Positions 10,277-18,950 of a stretch of DNA of 33,430 nt are shown one piece after another. Source of the DNA: an uncultured Vogesella sp. Lineage in GTDB: Bacteria > Pseudomonadota > Gammaproteobacteria > Burkholderiales > Chromobacteriaceae. Location of the stretch: NCBI GenBank assembly GCA_946479405.1, contig CAMLGD010000007.1, forward strand, positions 1 through 33,430, read 5' to 3'. Made by a program: the position numbers and the translations under genes. The notes under the pieces are model-generated. The model worked only from the letters and a program-made list of their open reading frames with translations, was not told the DNA's origin and searched no databases. Numbering within the stretch: position 1 is the stretch's first letter; every line of letters begins with the position of its first letter.

Positions 10277-10822
10277 ATGAAAATCATTGACACGACTATT
10301 CCTGACGTAAAAGTCATCGAGCCTGCTGTGTTCGGTGATGACCGTGGATTCTTCTTTGAAAGCTTCAACCAGAAGCGTTTCGAAGAAGCCATTGGCCACC
10401 CGGTTTCCTTTGTCCAAGACAATCACTCTCGCTCCAGTCGAGGCGTACTCCGCGGGCTTCACTACCAACTGTCACCTTATGCCCAAGGCAAGTTAGTACG
10501 CTGTGTTGCTGGTGAAGTATTTGATGTAGCGGTAGACATCCGCAAATCATCACCAACCTTCGGCAAATGGGTAGGCGTTAAATTATCGGCCCTAAACAAG
10601 CGACAACTATGGATTCCAGAAGGCTTTGCCCACGGCTTTGTCACCTTGTCAGAGCATGCTGAATTTCTCTACAAGACAACCAACTATTACGCACCCGAGT
10701 ATGAGCGTAGCATCATCTGGAATGATGCAGACCTCAGTATTGATTGGAAACTAGACGAAAACCCAGTCTTATCTTCGAAGGACGAAAAAGGGGCGGCATT
10801 CAATTCAGCGCAATATTTTTGA
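10277..10822 (+). CDS. rmlC: dTDP-4-dehydrorhamnose 3,5-epimerase
   Basis: RmlC is a cupin epimerase that inverts C3 and C5 of dTDP-4-keto-6-deoxyglucose before RmlD reduces it. The 181-residue protein contains FGDDRGFFFESFN, the substrate-binding QDNHSRSSRGVLRGLHYQ with the catalytic His62, WIPEGFAHGF and YYAPEYERSIIWNDADL, all family signatures. It completes the rmlBDAC set, so the cell can make dTDP-L-rhamnose from this locus alone. Its 3' end lies at the border where base composition changes to AT-rich. Confidence 0.97.
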   Translation: MKIIDTTIPDVKVIEPAVFGDDRGFFFESFNQKRFEEAIGHPVSFVQDNHSRSSRGVLRGLHYQLSPYAQGKLVRCVAGEVFDVAVDIRKSSPTFGKWVGVKLSALNKRQLWIPEGFAHGFVTLSEHAEFLYKTTNYYAPEYERSIIWNDADLSIDWKLDENPVLSSKDEKGAAFNSAQYF

Positions 10823-11184
10823 AATAATTATTAGTTTAATTTCATACGAACCCGCTGTCGCTCCAAACAAAAAATCACATCCGCCAAGCCGTAACAAAGA
10901 CGACATACAGCCCATTCGATAACAACCAAAGCATCACAAATAGCGACACCAACAAAACAAGAAAATAATTTCATCTTCAAGTTAGGTTGATGTACACCAC
11001 ACAAAAAAACATGCAAAAAATCACTAATTAAAATCGCAAAATTAAACATCAGCCCCACATTCAACAAAAACAGATCACTTAGCACTCGATTAAATAATAC
11101 ATAAAACATCTCAGATCACAGATATCTGGCAAGCTCAAAAGCATTGAAACCAGAGTTGCAATATAATTTACATCACGTAAGAAT
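10823..11184. other. AT-rich gene-free gap between rmlC and wecB
   Basis: This 362-base stretch separates the rml genes from the AT-rich part of the locus. No convincing gene is seen; a 92-codon minus-strand reading frame lacks family features and a ribosome-binding site. An exact TATAAT hexamer at 11162-11167 could be a -10 box for wecB, but no good -35 box is placed 16-18 bases upstream. No JUMPstart/ops element was recognised. It may be a recombination scar at the cassette boundary. Confidence 0.5.
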
Positions 11185-12300
11185 ATGAAAAAAATTTTAA
11201 TTGTATTTGGCACAAGGCCTGAGGCAATAAAAATGGCACCTCTCGTCAATGAGCTAAAACAAAAACAAGACTCTGCACATGTTGAAGTTTGTGTTACGGC
11301 ACAGCATAGAGACTTGCTTGACCAAGTACTTTCATACTATAGAATCCAACCAAAGTATGATTTGAACATAATGAGTAGTAACCAGAGTCTATTTACTATT
11401 ACGGAAAAAATTCTTACAGGCATGAAAACCGTCCTAGAGGACTTTATGCCTGACTGGGTTTTAGTTCATGGAGACACAACGACAAGTTTTGCAACTGCGC
11501 TAGCGGCGTTTTACCATGGCGCAAAAATTGGGCATGTTGAAGCCGGCCTAAGAACTAACAATCTAAGAGCACCATACCCAGAAGAAGCGAATAGACAGCT
11601 TACAGCTCGACTAGCTGATATGCATTTTGCACCAACTGAATTATGTCGCGAAAATCTACTTCGAGAGAACATTAGCAAAGAAAAAATTGTCATAACCGGA
11701 AATACCATTGTCGATGCCTTAATTGACATTCTTGAGCAATCAAAAAACAATGACACATATTGTTCCACCCTAGAACAAATACATCCTAATTTATTAAAAA
11801 ACTCTCCAGTCATCCTAATTACAGCCCATCGTCGAGAAAATTTTGGAAGCCCAATTCAAAAAATCTGCGAAGCGATTAAGGAATGCGCGAATACTAGGGC
11901 AGATGCATTATTCATTTATCCTGTTCATCCAAATCCATCAATAAGAATGACTGTTCACAAATTATTAGGTGGCGTTAGCAACATTTTCCTCACATCCCCC
12001 TTAAGCTACCTCCAAATGACATGTCTAATGAATAGAGCTACATTAATATTAACAGACTCGGGTGGCATACAAGAAGAGGCGCCGACATTTGGAAAGAAAA
12101 TACTAGTATTAAGAGAGGTAACCGAGCGACAAGAGGCGGTTGCAGCGGGCGCAGTTGAGTTGGTAGGCTCTAACACACAATTAATTATCAAGCGAACACT
12201 AGAACTCTTAGATCTGCCCGAGCCCATTACATTCAACCCATTCGGCGATGGCAAAGCAGCATCCCGAATTGTTCACGAAATTTTACGGAATGACGACTAG
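11185..12300 (+). CDS. wecB: UDP-N-acetylglucosamine 2-epimerase (non-hydrolysing)
   Basis: The enzyme interconverts UDP-GlcNAc and UDP-ManNAc in the cytoplasm. The 371-residue protein has the N-terminal FGTRPEAIKMAPL (residues 8-20), the substrate-binding VHGDTTTSFA, HVEAGLRTNNLRAPYPEEANR and the C-terminal LTDSGGIQEEAPTFGK, all diagnostic of the WecB/MnaA family. No UDP-ManNAc dehydrogenase (WecC) follows, so ManNAc itself or a derivative made by the later genes is probably the sugar used. It is the first gene of the AT-rich block and overlaps the next gene by 11 bases. Confidence 0.95.
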   Translation: MKKILIVFGTRPEAIKMAPLVNELKQKQDSAHVEVCVTAQHRDLLDQVLSYYRIQPKYDLNIMSSNQSLFTITEKILTGMKTVLEDFMPDWVLVHGDTTTSFATALAAFYHGAKIGHVEAGLRTNNLRAPYPEEANRQLTARLADMHFAPTELCRENLLRENISKEKIVITGNTIVDALIDILEQSKNNDTYCSTLEQIHPNLLKNSPVILITAHRRENFGSPIQKICEAIKECANTRADALFIYPVHPNPSIRMTVHKLLGGVSNIFLTSPLSYLQMTCLMNRATLILTDSGGIQEEAPTFGKKILVLREVTERQEAVAAGAVELVGSNTQLIIKRTLELLDLPEPITFNPFGDGKAASRIVHEILRNDD

Positions 12301-13351
12301 TAAAGAAATATTATTCATCTCAAACTATCCCGATGAATCCAATAAAAAGGATGGCATGATGCAGCGAATAGCTGCCATAGATGAAGCAATGCAAGAGTGC
12401 AAGCGAACCTATTTGAACATTTCCATTAAAAAAAACATCCATCAAAGAATCATTGCAGAAGACAATACCTCCATTCTTCATTTGAATTTATTTTGTCACT
12501 TCCCAGTCATAGCACTCAGAATAATAAGGGCTAAGCACATTTACGTTCACTCAATTTACAATGCCATCAAAATCCTCCCCTTCTATTTTATTAAAAAAAT
12601 AACAACGGACATGCATGGCATTGTTCCAGAAGAATTAAAATACGAAAAAAAATACACATGGTCGTTTATTTTTAACATTGCCGAATTCATCGCAGTAAAG
12701 TTTAGCAAGACAGTAATTTTTGTAACAAACTCGATGGAAAGACACTATCTATTAAAGCACAAAAGGAAAAATACTAGCGACATTGTAATTCCCATTATCA
12801 ATCGCAGCATAATAAATGCAATTCAGTCTGAAGAAGAAGCCACCTTACGAAGAGAGGACTTGGTCATATATTCAGGCGGAATACAAAAATGGCAGAATAT
12901 TGAAAAAATGTTGTCCGCAGTCAAAAAGAAAAGCGACATTCAATATTTGTTTTTAACTGCCAATACAAAAGAATTAAAATTGACTGCAGAACAAAATGGC
13001 ATAGCGAATCTATCAATCACTACTGCCCGACCTGAAGAAATTCCAGATTTTTACAAAAAAGGCAGCTTTGGCTTCCTTCTACGTGACGATATAAAACTCA
13101 ACAACGTAGCTTGCCCAACCAAGGCCGTAGAATATATGGCACACGGAATTATCCCTATTGTGCTTTGTGAAGAAATCGGTGATTTCAAAGAGCTAGATTA
13201 TAAATATATACGAATTAATGACTTTATCCACTCAAAACTTCCCAGCAAAGAAGAAACGACTTTAATGCGAAGGCAGAATATAAGCGTGGTAAAAAAACTT
13301 ATCCTACAAATGGACACAGGCATAAAAATATTGAAACAAAATTTCCTGTAG
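12290..13351 (+). CDS. Probable glycosyltransferase, GT-B fold (family 4-like)
   Basis: The 353-residue protein has a weakly conserved N-terminal half (ILFISNYPDESNKKDGMMQR) and a C-terminal GT-B nucleotide-sugar domain: LVIYSGGIQKWQNIEKML, IQYLFLTAN, PEEIPDFYKKGSFGFLLRDD and CPTKAVEYMAHGIIPIV. The last segment corresponds to the acidic-residue donor site of GT4 enzymes. It likely adds one sugar to the lipid-linked unit on the cytoplasmic face. The start at 12290 overlaps wecB by 11 bases and fits the N-terminal beta strand; an earlier in-frame start at 12248 would lie further inside wecB. The acceptor and sugar cannot be told from the sequence. Confidence 0.78.
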   Translation: MTTSKEILFISNYPDESNKKDGMMQRIAAIDEAMQECKRTYLNISIKKNIHQRIIAEDNTSILHLNLFCHFPVIALRIIRAKHIYVHSIYNAIKILPFYFIKKITTDMHGIVPEELKYEKKYTWSFIFNIAEFIAVKFSKTVIFVTNSMERHYLLKHKRKNTSDIVIPIINRSIINAIQSEEEATLRREDLVIYSGGIQKWQNIEKMLSAVKKKSDIQYLFLTANTKELKLTAEQNGIANLSITTARPEEIPDFYKKGSFGFLLRDDIKLNNVACPTKAVEYMAHGIIPIVLCEEIGDFKELDYKYIRINDFIHSKLPSKEETTLMRRQNISVVKKLILQMDTGIKILKQNFL

Positions 13352-13414
13352 CGACAAATGGCAAGTCATCACAATTTAAATAAGCCCAAACAAGCTATAG
13401 GAATCGGCATCACC

Positions 13415-14317
13415 ATGAACTGTATTGCAATTATTGTATCTTACAATCCCAACATAGCTCAATTGAGAAGAGCAATATCTTCTCTCGAGCAAAACTCTAT
13501 AGACATTTTACTGGTAGACAACTCAACTATTGAATCAATCTCTGCAGAAATTTCGAGCACATGCAATGATTTCAACAAATGTCACTATCTTTCGTTGAAA
13601 AAAAACATGGGTATTGCGTATGCACAAAACAAAGGAATATCACTAGCCATAGAAAAGGGGTATGAATATATTGTCCTGAGCGATCAGGATACGGTTTACC
13701 CAGATAATTTCATTGAAAAAATGTTAGTTGAGTTACATGAGTTACAGAGACTAGGAAAGAAGATCGCAGCACTTGGCCCTGCGTATATCGATCAAAACAA
13801 ACCAAACACCCGACCATCTTTTGAAAAATACAATAACGGCAAAGTAAAGAAAATATTCCAAGAAAAAGGAACAATAGAAGTATCACAATTAATCGCATCA
13901 GGCATGCTGATACCCTCCGCCGCAATAGAAAAAATTGGCGGAATGGATACTGATCTCTTCATTGACTGGGTAGACTTAGAGTGGTGCTGGCGTGCAATAA
14001 ATGCGGGTTATTCAATTTATGGCACGTTCAATGTCAAAATTGGCCATCAACTTGGTGACTCATCCAAAAAAATTTGTGGCAAAGCAATCAGCATTCACTC
14101 TCCGGTGAGAAATTACTATATCGTCAGAAATGGACTTCATCTTTCTTTTAGAGGGCAGGTGCTGGACGCCTTTAAGCATCGTTACTATTTAATGAAGAGA
14201 GTTATTAGATATTTTATTGGCATGACTCTATTTTCAGAAAATAGATTTCTAGATGTAAAAATGATGTCTCGTGGCATTAAAGATGGGATTTGTGGGAAAC
14301 TGGGCCCTTTAAAATGA
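13415..14317 (+). CDS. Glycosyltransferase family 2, rhamnosyltransferase-like
   Basis: GT2 enzymes are inverting GT-A transferases. The 300-residue protein starts MNCIAIIVSYNPN, has the acceptor-loop VDNST, a KNMGIAYAQNKGI segment and the metal-binding SDQDT (Asp90, Asp92), followed by DTDLFIDWVDLEWCWRA with the catalytic-base region. This layout is that of RfbF-type rhamnosyltransferases, which fits the rml genes nearby. The ATG at 13415 is preferred because the family begins here and AGGA lies 12 bases upstream; an in-frame ATG at 13358 would add 19 atypical residues. It overlaps the next gene by four bases. Confidence 0.85.
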   Translation: MNCIAIIVSYNPNIAQLRRAISSLEQNSIDILLVDNSTIESISAEISSTCNDFNKCHYLSLKKNMGIAYAQNKGISLAIEKGYEYIVLSDQDTVYPDNFIEKMLVELHELQRLGKKIAALGPAYIDQNKPNTRPSFEKYNNGKVKKIFQEKGTIEVSQLIASGMLIPSAAIEKIGGMDTDLFIDWVDLEWCWRAINAGYSIYGTFNVKIGHQLGDSSKKICGKAISIHSPVRNYYIVRNGLHLSFRGQVLDAFKHRYYLMKRVIRYFIGMTLFSENRFLDVKMMSRGIKDGICGKLGPLK

Positions 14318-15138
14318 CATCACATACCGTAATAGCATCTATTGTCTTATTTCAACACACTCCAGCTGATCTCGAGAAAACGTTCAAGTCCCTTTCTGAT
14401 CAACCTGAAATAAAAAAAATAATTCTCATCGATAACGGCGGATCGGCGTGGGCAAAAAAACTAAGCTCCAATCTATTTCACTATATTGACGCGGGTAATA
14501 ACATTGGCTTTGGCAAAGCTCACAATTTAGCAATAAAAAAATTCGCACATCGGACTGATTTTTTTTTAATATGCAATCCAGATATTAGCTTTGGCTCTGG
14601 CACGTTGAAATCTTTAATAGAAGAAGCCAATTCGAATGCTGAAGGATTATTCATGCCTAAAATATTATACCCTGATGGGACTAGGCAAGAACTATGCAAA
14701 TTGCTCCCTTCACCCATTGACCTTTTTCTCAGACGCTTCTCCCCCCAATTAGCTCGATATACAGACAACCGCTATTTACTTAAAAATGCTGATTATGATA
14801 AGAATTTTTTTGCACCGTCACTTTCCGGTTGTTTCATGTTCTGCCGTTCAGCAGCGCTCATAGCGCTTAAAGGATTTGATGAGCGTTTTTTCATGTATAT
14901 GGAAGATGTTGATTTAGCCAGGCGTTTTGCTGAGAAGCATGGGGCGCTATACACACCAGTTGCAACTGTATATCACTCATTCCAAAAAGGGTCATACAAA
15001 AATCCCAAACTTCTAAAGTTTCACATAGTCTCCGCCATAAAATATTTCAACAAATGGGGTTGGTTTTTTGACAAACGGCGCTTTTACCTAAATAGAAAAT
15101 GCCTAAAATTTTTACCAACCCAAAAAAACAAGCCATAG
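14314..15138 (+). CDS. Glycosyltransferase family 2 (WbbL/RfbN-like)
   Basis: A second GT-A transferase, 274 residues from the ATG that overlaps the previous stop codon (ATGA). Motifs seen are IASIVLFQHTPADL, ILIDNGGS, NNIGFGKAHNLAI, the metal-binding NPD (Asp90), the SGCFMFCRSAALIALKGFDE block and FFMYMEDVDLARR, which are typical of rhamnosyltransferase-type GT2 proteins. A start eight codons earlier (14290) is possible. Together with the previous gene it probably adds successive rhamnose or related residues. Donor and linkage are unknown. Confidence 0.84.
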   Translation: MTSHTVIASIVLFQHTPADLEKTFKSLSDQPEIKKIILIDNGGSAWAKKLSSNLFHYIDAGNNIGFGKAHNLAIKKFAHRTDFFLICNPDISFGSGTLKSLIEEANSNAEGLFMPKILYPDGTRQELCKLLPSPIDLFLRRFSPQLARYTDNRYLLKNADYDKNFFAPSLSGCFMFCRSAALIALKGFDERFFMYMEDVDLARRFAEKHGALYTPVATVYHSFQKGSYKNPKLLKFHIVSAIKYFNKWGWFFDKRRFYLNRKCLKFLPTQKNKP

Positions 15139-15143
15139 GGCAG

Positions 15144-15172
15144 TTACCCCCTCCCTGTGCGCCACCTATAAT
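15144..15172 (+). promoter_or_regulatory. Possible internal promoter (TTACCC, 17 bases, TATAAT)
   Basis: An exact TATAAT (15167-15172) lies 17 bases after TTACCC, a poor -35 box matching three of six consensus bases. It falls in the 175-base gap before the next glycosyltransferase, so it could start a transcript for the second half of the locus. In AT-rich DNA such matches arise by chance. Confidence 0.3.
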
Positions 15173-15245
15173 TTACGCGAAGCACAACTTTATATAACCA
15201 AATTAAAACTTCGCCTTACACAAAATAATTTCCAACACGACTCCG

Positions 15246-15317
15246 ATGAAAAAATTTCTTGCCAATTCAAAGGTAATATTATTTACTTCACCGCTAGACA
15301 AAAATAGATCAAAATGA
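15246..15317 (+). CDS. Possible 23-codon small ORF coupled to the next gene
   Basis: An ATG-started frame of 23 codons (beginning MKKFLANSKV and ending LDKNRSK) stops at TGA overlapping the ATG of the next gene (ATGA at 15314-15317). There is no clear ribosome-binding site. It may be a chance frame, a coupling peptide, or the tail of a lost gene. Confidence 0.25.
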   Translation: MKKFLANSKVILFTSPLDKNRSK

Positions 15318-16489
15318 AAATTGCAATTGTCACATATGCTCTTCACGTAGGCGGAATGGAAACTGTTCTTTTTGAACTAGCTCATGCTCTACGAAATCGT
15401 GGACATGAAATTTCATTTGTTATCACAGAAAACATTGGCTCATGGCACAATGAACCCCTAAAAAGTGGATTCGAAGTCATTTCAGTTATACCTAGTGATT
15501 GCATTTCTAGAAATATGCACGCAAGAAATGTTGCAGTCCAACTAAGTAAGTTTGATATCTGTTTACTTAATCATGCGAAATTCGCCCAAGCCGCCCTAGG
15601 CTTAATAGACGAGAGTACACATTCCATCGCTGTTCTTCACAATCTACACCACCTAATATTTGAAGTAGGATTATCTAATTTCGAAAATCTTGATGCAGTA
15701 ATAGCATTGGGTAGCGCCATTCACGAAAAAGCAATGAGCTATAATATTCCGAATTTACCAATTCATTACATTGCAAACGGAATCAAGCTACCTGCCCCCA
15801 TTGATAGAGCTCCCCATAAGCTAGGAGCCCCTCTAAAAATTGTATTTTTAGGCCGTATTGAACACAAGCAAAAAGGTGTTTTTTATCTCGATCAAATTGC
15901 GGCCCTTTTATTTGAAAAAAGAATTAATTTTGAGCTACATATTGTCGGCGACGGGATTGATAATAACGCATTGATTTCGAAAATATCTTGCAACCCTGCC
16001 AAGCACAACATATTTCTTTACGGAGCAATCTCTAGAGAACAATCGATGTCAATACTAGAACACTCCGATGTTTTACTTATGCCATCGCATTTTGAAGGGC
16101 AACCACTCGCACTTATTGAAGCCATGGTCCGTGGCGTTATTCCCGTAGTTTCAAGACTACCAGGAATAGCAGAAACAATTATCCATGACAATACAAATGG
16201 AATTTTGGTAGACATTGGAGATGTTAATGGCTTTGTTAATGCATTGGAATCTCTAGCAAATAATATCGATTGCATTGAAAAGCTATCAGTACAGGCAAAA
16301 AATCAAGCAAGAGTTAAGTTTGATTCTGCCACAATGGCAGATAATTATATTTCGCTCATCGAGCACGTGATAAATAAAAAAAGAAATCCTAGTGGTCGGT
16401 TATATACAAGAATACTTGGGCCTGCTTCGTGGGCCCCAGAAATAGTTAGAAAAAATCTATCTAAAATAAAATCTAGAATTTTAAAATGA
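15314..16489 (+). CDS. Glycosyltransferase family 4
   Basis: The 391-residue protein has a complete GT-B layout. The N-terminal acceptor domain begins MKIAIVTYALHVGGMETVLFELAHALRNRGH, with the glycine loop GG at 13-14. The C-terminal donor domain contains IVFLGRIEHKQKGVFYL, LHIVGDGID and VLLMPSHFEGQPLALIEAMVRGVIPVVS, the last holding the EX7E-type donor motif of retaining GT4 enzymes. It overlaps the flippase gene downstream by four bases (ATGA). It follows a 175-base gap and may start a sub-operon. Substrate unknown. Confidence 0.9.
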   Translation: MKIAIVTYALHVGGMETVLFELAHALRNRGHEISFVITENIGSWHNEPLKSGFEVISVIPSDCISRNMHARNVAVQLSKFDICLLNHAKFAQAALGLIDESTHSIAVLHNLHHLIFEVGLSNFENLDAVIALGSAIHEKAMSYNIPNLPIHYIANGIKLPAPIDRAPHKLGAPLKIVFLGRIEHKQKGVFYLDQIAALLFEKRINFELHIVGDGIDNNALISKISCNPAKHNIFLYGAISREQSMSILEHSDVLLMPSHFEGQPLALIEAMVRGVIPVVSRLPGIAETIIHDNTNGILVDIGDVNGFVNALESLANNIDCIEKLSVQAKNQARVKFDSATMADNYISLIEHVINKKRNPSGRLYTRILGPASWAPEIVRKNLSKIKSRILK

Positions 16490-17835
16490 TCCAGTACATT
16501 TTTGGCCGTCTCTTTGGAATTAATCGTGCTATCGGCTACGGTCTACTGAGCCGAGCGTGGTCTATTATTGGGGGGCCAATAACCATATATATGGTCACCA
16601 CTCATCTAGACAAAGTGACTCAAGGTCGCTATTACACTATGATGAGTCTATTAGGCTTACAAGTTTTTTTTGAAATGGGCCTTGCTACAACGCTTGCTCA
16701 GTTTTTTGCTCATGAATTTTCATCGCACTCATGGGGACGACACGGTAGAATATGTGGTACCCTTTTGGGGCGTAGTCGCATTATAGACTTACTGAGAAGC
16801 ACTTTAGCTTGGTTTCGTATTACAAGTATAATACTCACAATTGTACTTATCCCAGTGGGAATTTGGTTTTTTAAGCAAGATACAAGTGTGGAATTACCGT
16901 GGAAACTTCCATGGATATTAGTTGTAATAGCAACTTCAGCAAATCTTATGCTGATACCATTAATTTCGTTGGAAGCTGGCAGCGGTGCAATTGATCGGAT
17001 TTATCGATGTGAGGCTGTTTCTGCAATATTAGGTGGCATAAGTCTGTGGCTATGTTTTTTACTAGGCTTAGGGCTTTACGGACTTGGAGTTAGTGCGTTC
17101 ATAAAATTCTTTATTTATATTTTTCATTTCAAAAGAAATCGTATTTTATTATTTAAAGAGTTCTCTAAATTCACTAGAAAACATTCAAGATCTAATGCAA
17201 ACATTCGCTGGGCAAAAGAAATTTGGCCTATGCAGTGGCGCATGTCAGTTTCATGGATATCTGGGTATTTCATATTTTACTTATTTAGCCCGGTGGTCTA
17301 TTATTTCCACGGAGCAAAAGAAGCTGGTCGTATTGGCGCCACGGTAGCGATATCAACTGCGCTAACATCAATTTCATTGACATGGATTAATGCGCACTTA
17401 CCGATGTTAACACGCCTGGTCGCCATAAGGGATTGGGGAAAGTTAGACAGCAGCTTTAGAACTGTCTTATATCAAACTATTTTTGCCGCATTATTTGGAG
17501 CTACGCTTGGGTCATTCTTAGTTTATCTTTTTCAAGAAAATTTTGAATTTGGCGCCCGCTTCCTGAAATACACTTATGTTTCTCTATTTCTTTTTGCTGC
17601 ATTCATACAAACAATAATAAGCACTTTGGCAGCCTACCTACGGGCATTCAAAAAAGAGCCTTTTATTATCTTAGCGATCTTGCAAGCCATTCTACAAGGA
17701 AGTGCTACGCTTTACCTCGGGGAAAAATATGGTGCAAACGCAATCTCAGTAAGTGTGTTTTCAATAAATTTATTCGCTATCCTTCCCGTTTCCATAATAA
17801 TTTGGAAAAAATGCAGAGCATCCTGGACTAGGTGA
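16486..17835 (+). CDS. Polysaccharide flippase, Wzx-like (MOP superfamily)
   Basis: Wzx-type proteins move the undecaprenyl-linked oligosaccharide across the inner membrane. The 449-residue protein is strongly hydrophobic along its whole length, with roughly 12 predicted helices, and carries basic cytoplasmic loops (for example HSWGRHGRICGTLLGRSR and KRNRILLFKEFSKF). The N-terminal GLLSRAWSIIGGPITIYMV is consistent with polysaccharide-transport members of the family. The position between glycosyltransferases and modifying enzymes supports the call. The family diverges fast, so the symbol is left out. It could be confused with a Wzy polymerase, but the length and N-terminal pattern fit a flippase better. 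Confidence 0.8.
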   Translation: MIQYIFGRLFGINRAIGYGLLSRAWSIIGGPITIYMVTTHLDKVTQGRYYTMMSLLGLQVFFEMGLATTLAQFFAHEFSSHSWGRHGRICGTLLGRSRIIDLLRSTLAWFRITSIILTIVLIPVGIWFFKQDTSVELPWKLPWILVVIATSANLMLIPLISLEAGSGAIDRIYRCEAVSAILGGISLWLCFLLGLGLYGLGVSAFIKFFIYIFHFKRNRILLFKEFSKFTRKHSRSNANIRWAKEIWPMQWRMSVSWISGYFIFYLFSPVVYYFHGAKEAGRIGATVAISTALTSISLTWINAHLPMLTRLVAIRDWGKLDSSFRTVLYQTIFAALFGATLGSFLVYLFQENFEFGARFLKYTYVSLFLFAAFIQTIISTLAAYLRAFKKEPFIILAILQAILQGSATLYLGEKYGANAISVSVFSINLFAILPVSIIIWKKCRASWTR

Positions 17836-17930
17836 ATTACTCATTCGGCCCTAGAGTATCACATTGAAATTCATTAAGATGACTCAGCACTACAAGTTAG
17901 TCATTTATCTATTTACACATTAATTTAATC

Positions 17931-18950
17931 ATGAAAAAAATTGCCATAATTGGTGGTGGGTGGTATGGCTGTCATATAGCTAGTTCTTTACTTTCTTTAG
18001 GGTTTCAGGTTCAACTATATGAAAAAGAAGCCCAACTTTTTTCTCAAGCATCAGCCAAAAACCAAAATCGCTTGCATCAAGGCTTTCACTACCCTCGCTG
18101 CTCAATCACCAGATCTCAATCTCGGCGTGGATTTCATCTTTTCAAAAAGCATTATCCACAAATGCTAAAAGCATTGAAATATAACTTATATGCTGTTGAT
18201 GCTCAATCTTCAATTATAGACTTTGACACATACAAACTAATCATGAAAGGATCCGGATTAGACTTTGAAGATGTCTCACGTGTTTCACCATTTCTTGTAA
18301 ACAACGTCTCCGGAGTAATTGATACTGCAGAAGAATTTATCAATCCGGACGCTGCACGCAACTTTTTTTCTGAAAAATTGGCAAAAATTGTAAATTTATC
18401 AACACCTATCGATGCCAGCGATTTGCAACACCTAAGAAATAGCTTTGATTTAGTTGTAGACTGCACTTGGCTTACAAGTGGCCTAATCAATGATGCAGAT
18501 GTGTATTTTGAACCTTGTATTTATTTTTATTATGACTCATCTATTAATGAAGATATCGCAATTACCATAATGGATGGCAATTTTTTTAGCATATACCCAT
18601 ATCTACATAATACATACACGCTGACCTCGGTCGAGCATACCCCAATGGCAACAACTCATACGTTTGAAGAGGCTAAGATATTTATTGAGGGCATAAAATC
18701 TGACTCTCAGTATATTACGACTAAACGCAGCAATTTTGAAAAAATTGCCACATATTATCTTCCATTCTTTCACAAATATTTCACCTTCAAAGGTGTTGAA
18801 TTTGCCATCAAAACAAAATTCAAAAGCGGATCAGCTGGCCGCTATGTAAAATCCTACCAAGAAGGAAATCTGCTAACAATTTTCTCTGGAAAGATTGATA
18901 CAATTTTTGATGCTGAATCAATCGTCCAAAGGGTTTTAATTGCACAATGA
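17931..18950 (+). CDS. FAD-dependent oxidoreductase (DAO-like Rossmann fold), function unknown
   Basis: The 339-residue protein begins with a dinucleotide-binding beta-alpha-beta unit, IAIIGGGWYGCHIA (Gly8-Gly13), ending in the acidic Glu31 that would bind the FAD ribose. NRLHQGFHYPR follows, resembling the substrate/flavin loop of D-amino-acid-oxidase-like enzymes. A short C-terminal KFKSGSAGRYVKSY and a final TIFSGKIDTIFDA strand complete the FAD fold. It lies downstream of the flippase and overlaps the SDR gene by four bases, so the two are probably co-translated and may act on the same sugar or non-sugar decoration. The substrate cannot be named. It does not look like UDP-galactopyranose mutase. 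Confidence 0.72.
   Translation: MKKIAIIGGGWYGCHIASSLLSLGFQVQLYEKEAQLFSQASAKNQNRLHQGFHYPRCSITRSQSRRGFHLFKKHYPQMLKALKYNLYAVDAQSSIIDFDTYKLIMKGSGLDFEDVSRVSPFLVNNVSGVIDTAEEFINPDAARNFFSEKLAKIVNLSTPIDASDLQHLRNSFDLVVDCTWLTSGLINDADVYFEPCIYFYYDSSINEDIAITIMDGNFFSIYPYLHNTYTLTSVEHTPMATTHTFEEAKIFIEGIKSDSQYITTKRSNFEKIATYYLPFFHKYFTFKGVEFAIKTKFKSGSAGRYVKSYQEGNLLTIFSGKIDTIFDAESIVQRVLIAQ

Noticed and set aside
10831..11109. 92-codon minus-strand frame in the rmlC-wecB gap
   Set aside because: No ribosome-binding site, no recognisable domain, and Cys/Phe/Leu-rich content typical of AT-rich noncoding DNA; also opposite in direction to the locus.
17931..18950. UDP-galactopyranose mutase
   Set aside because: Beyond the Rossmann start, the characteristic UGM motifs are not seen and the sequence fits DAO-like oxidoreductases better.
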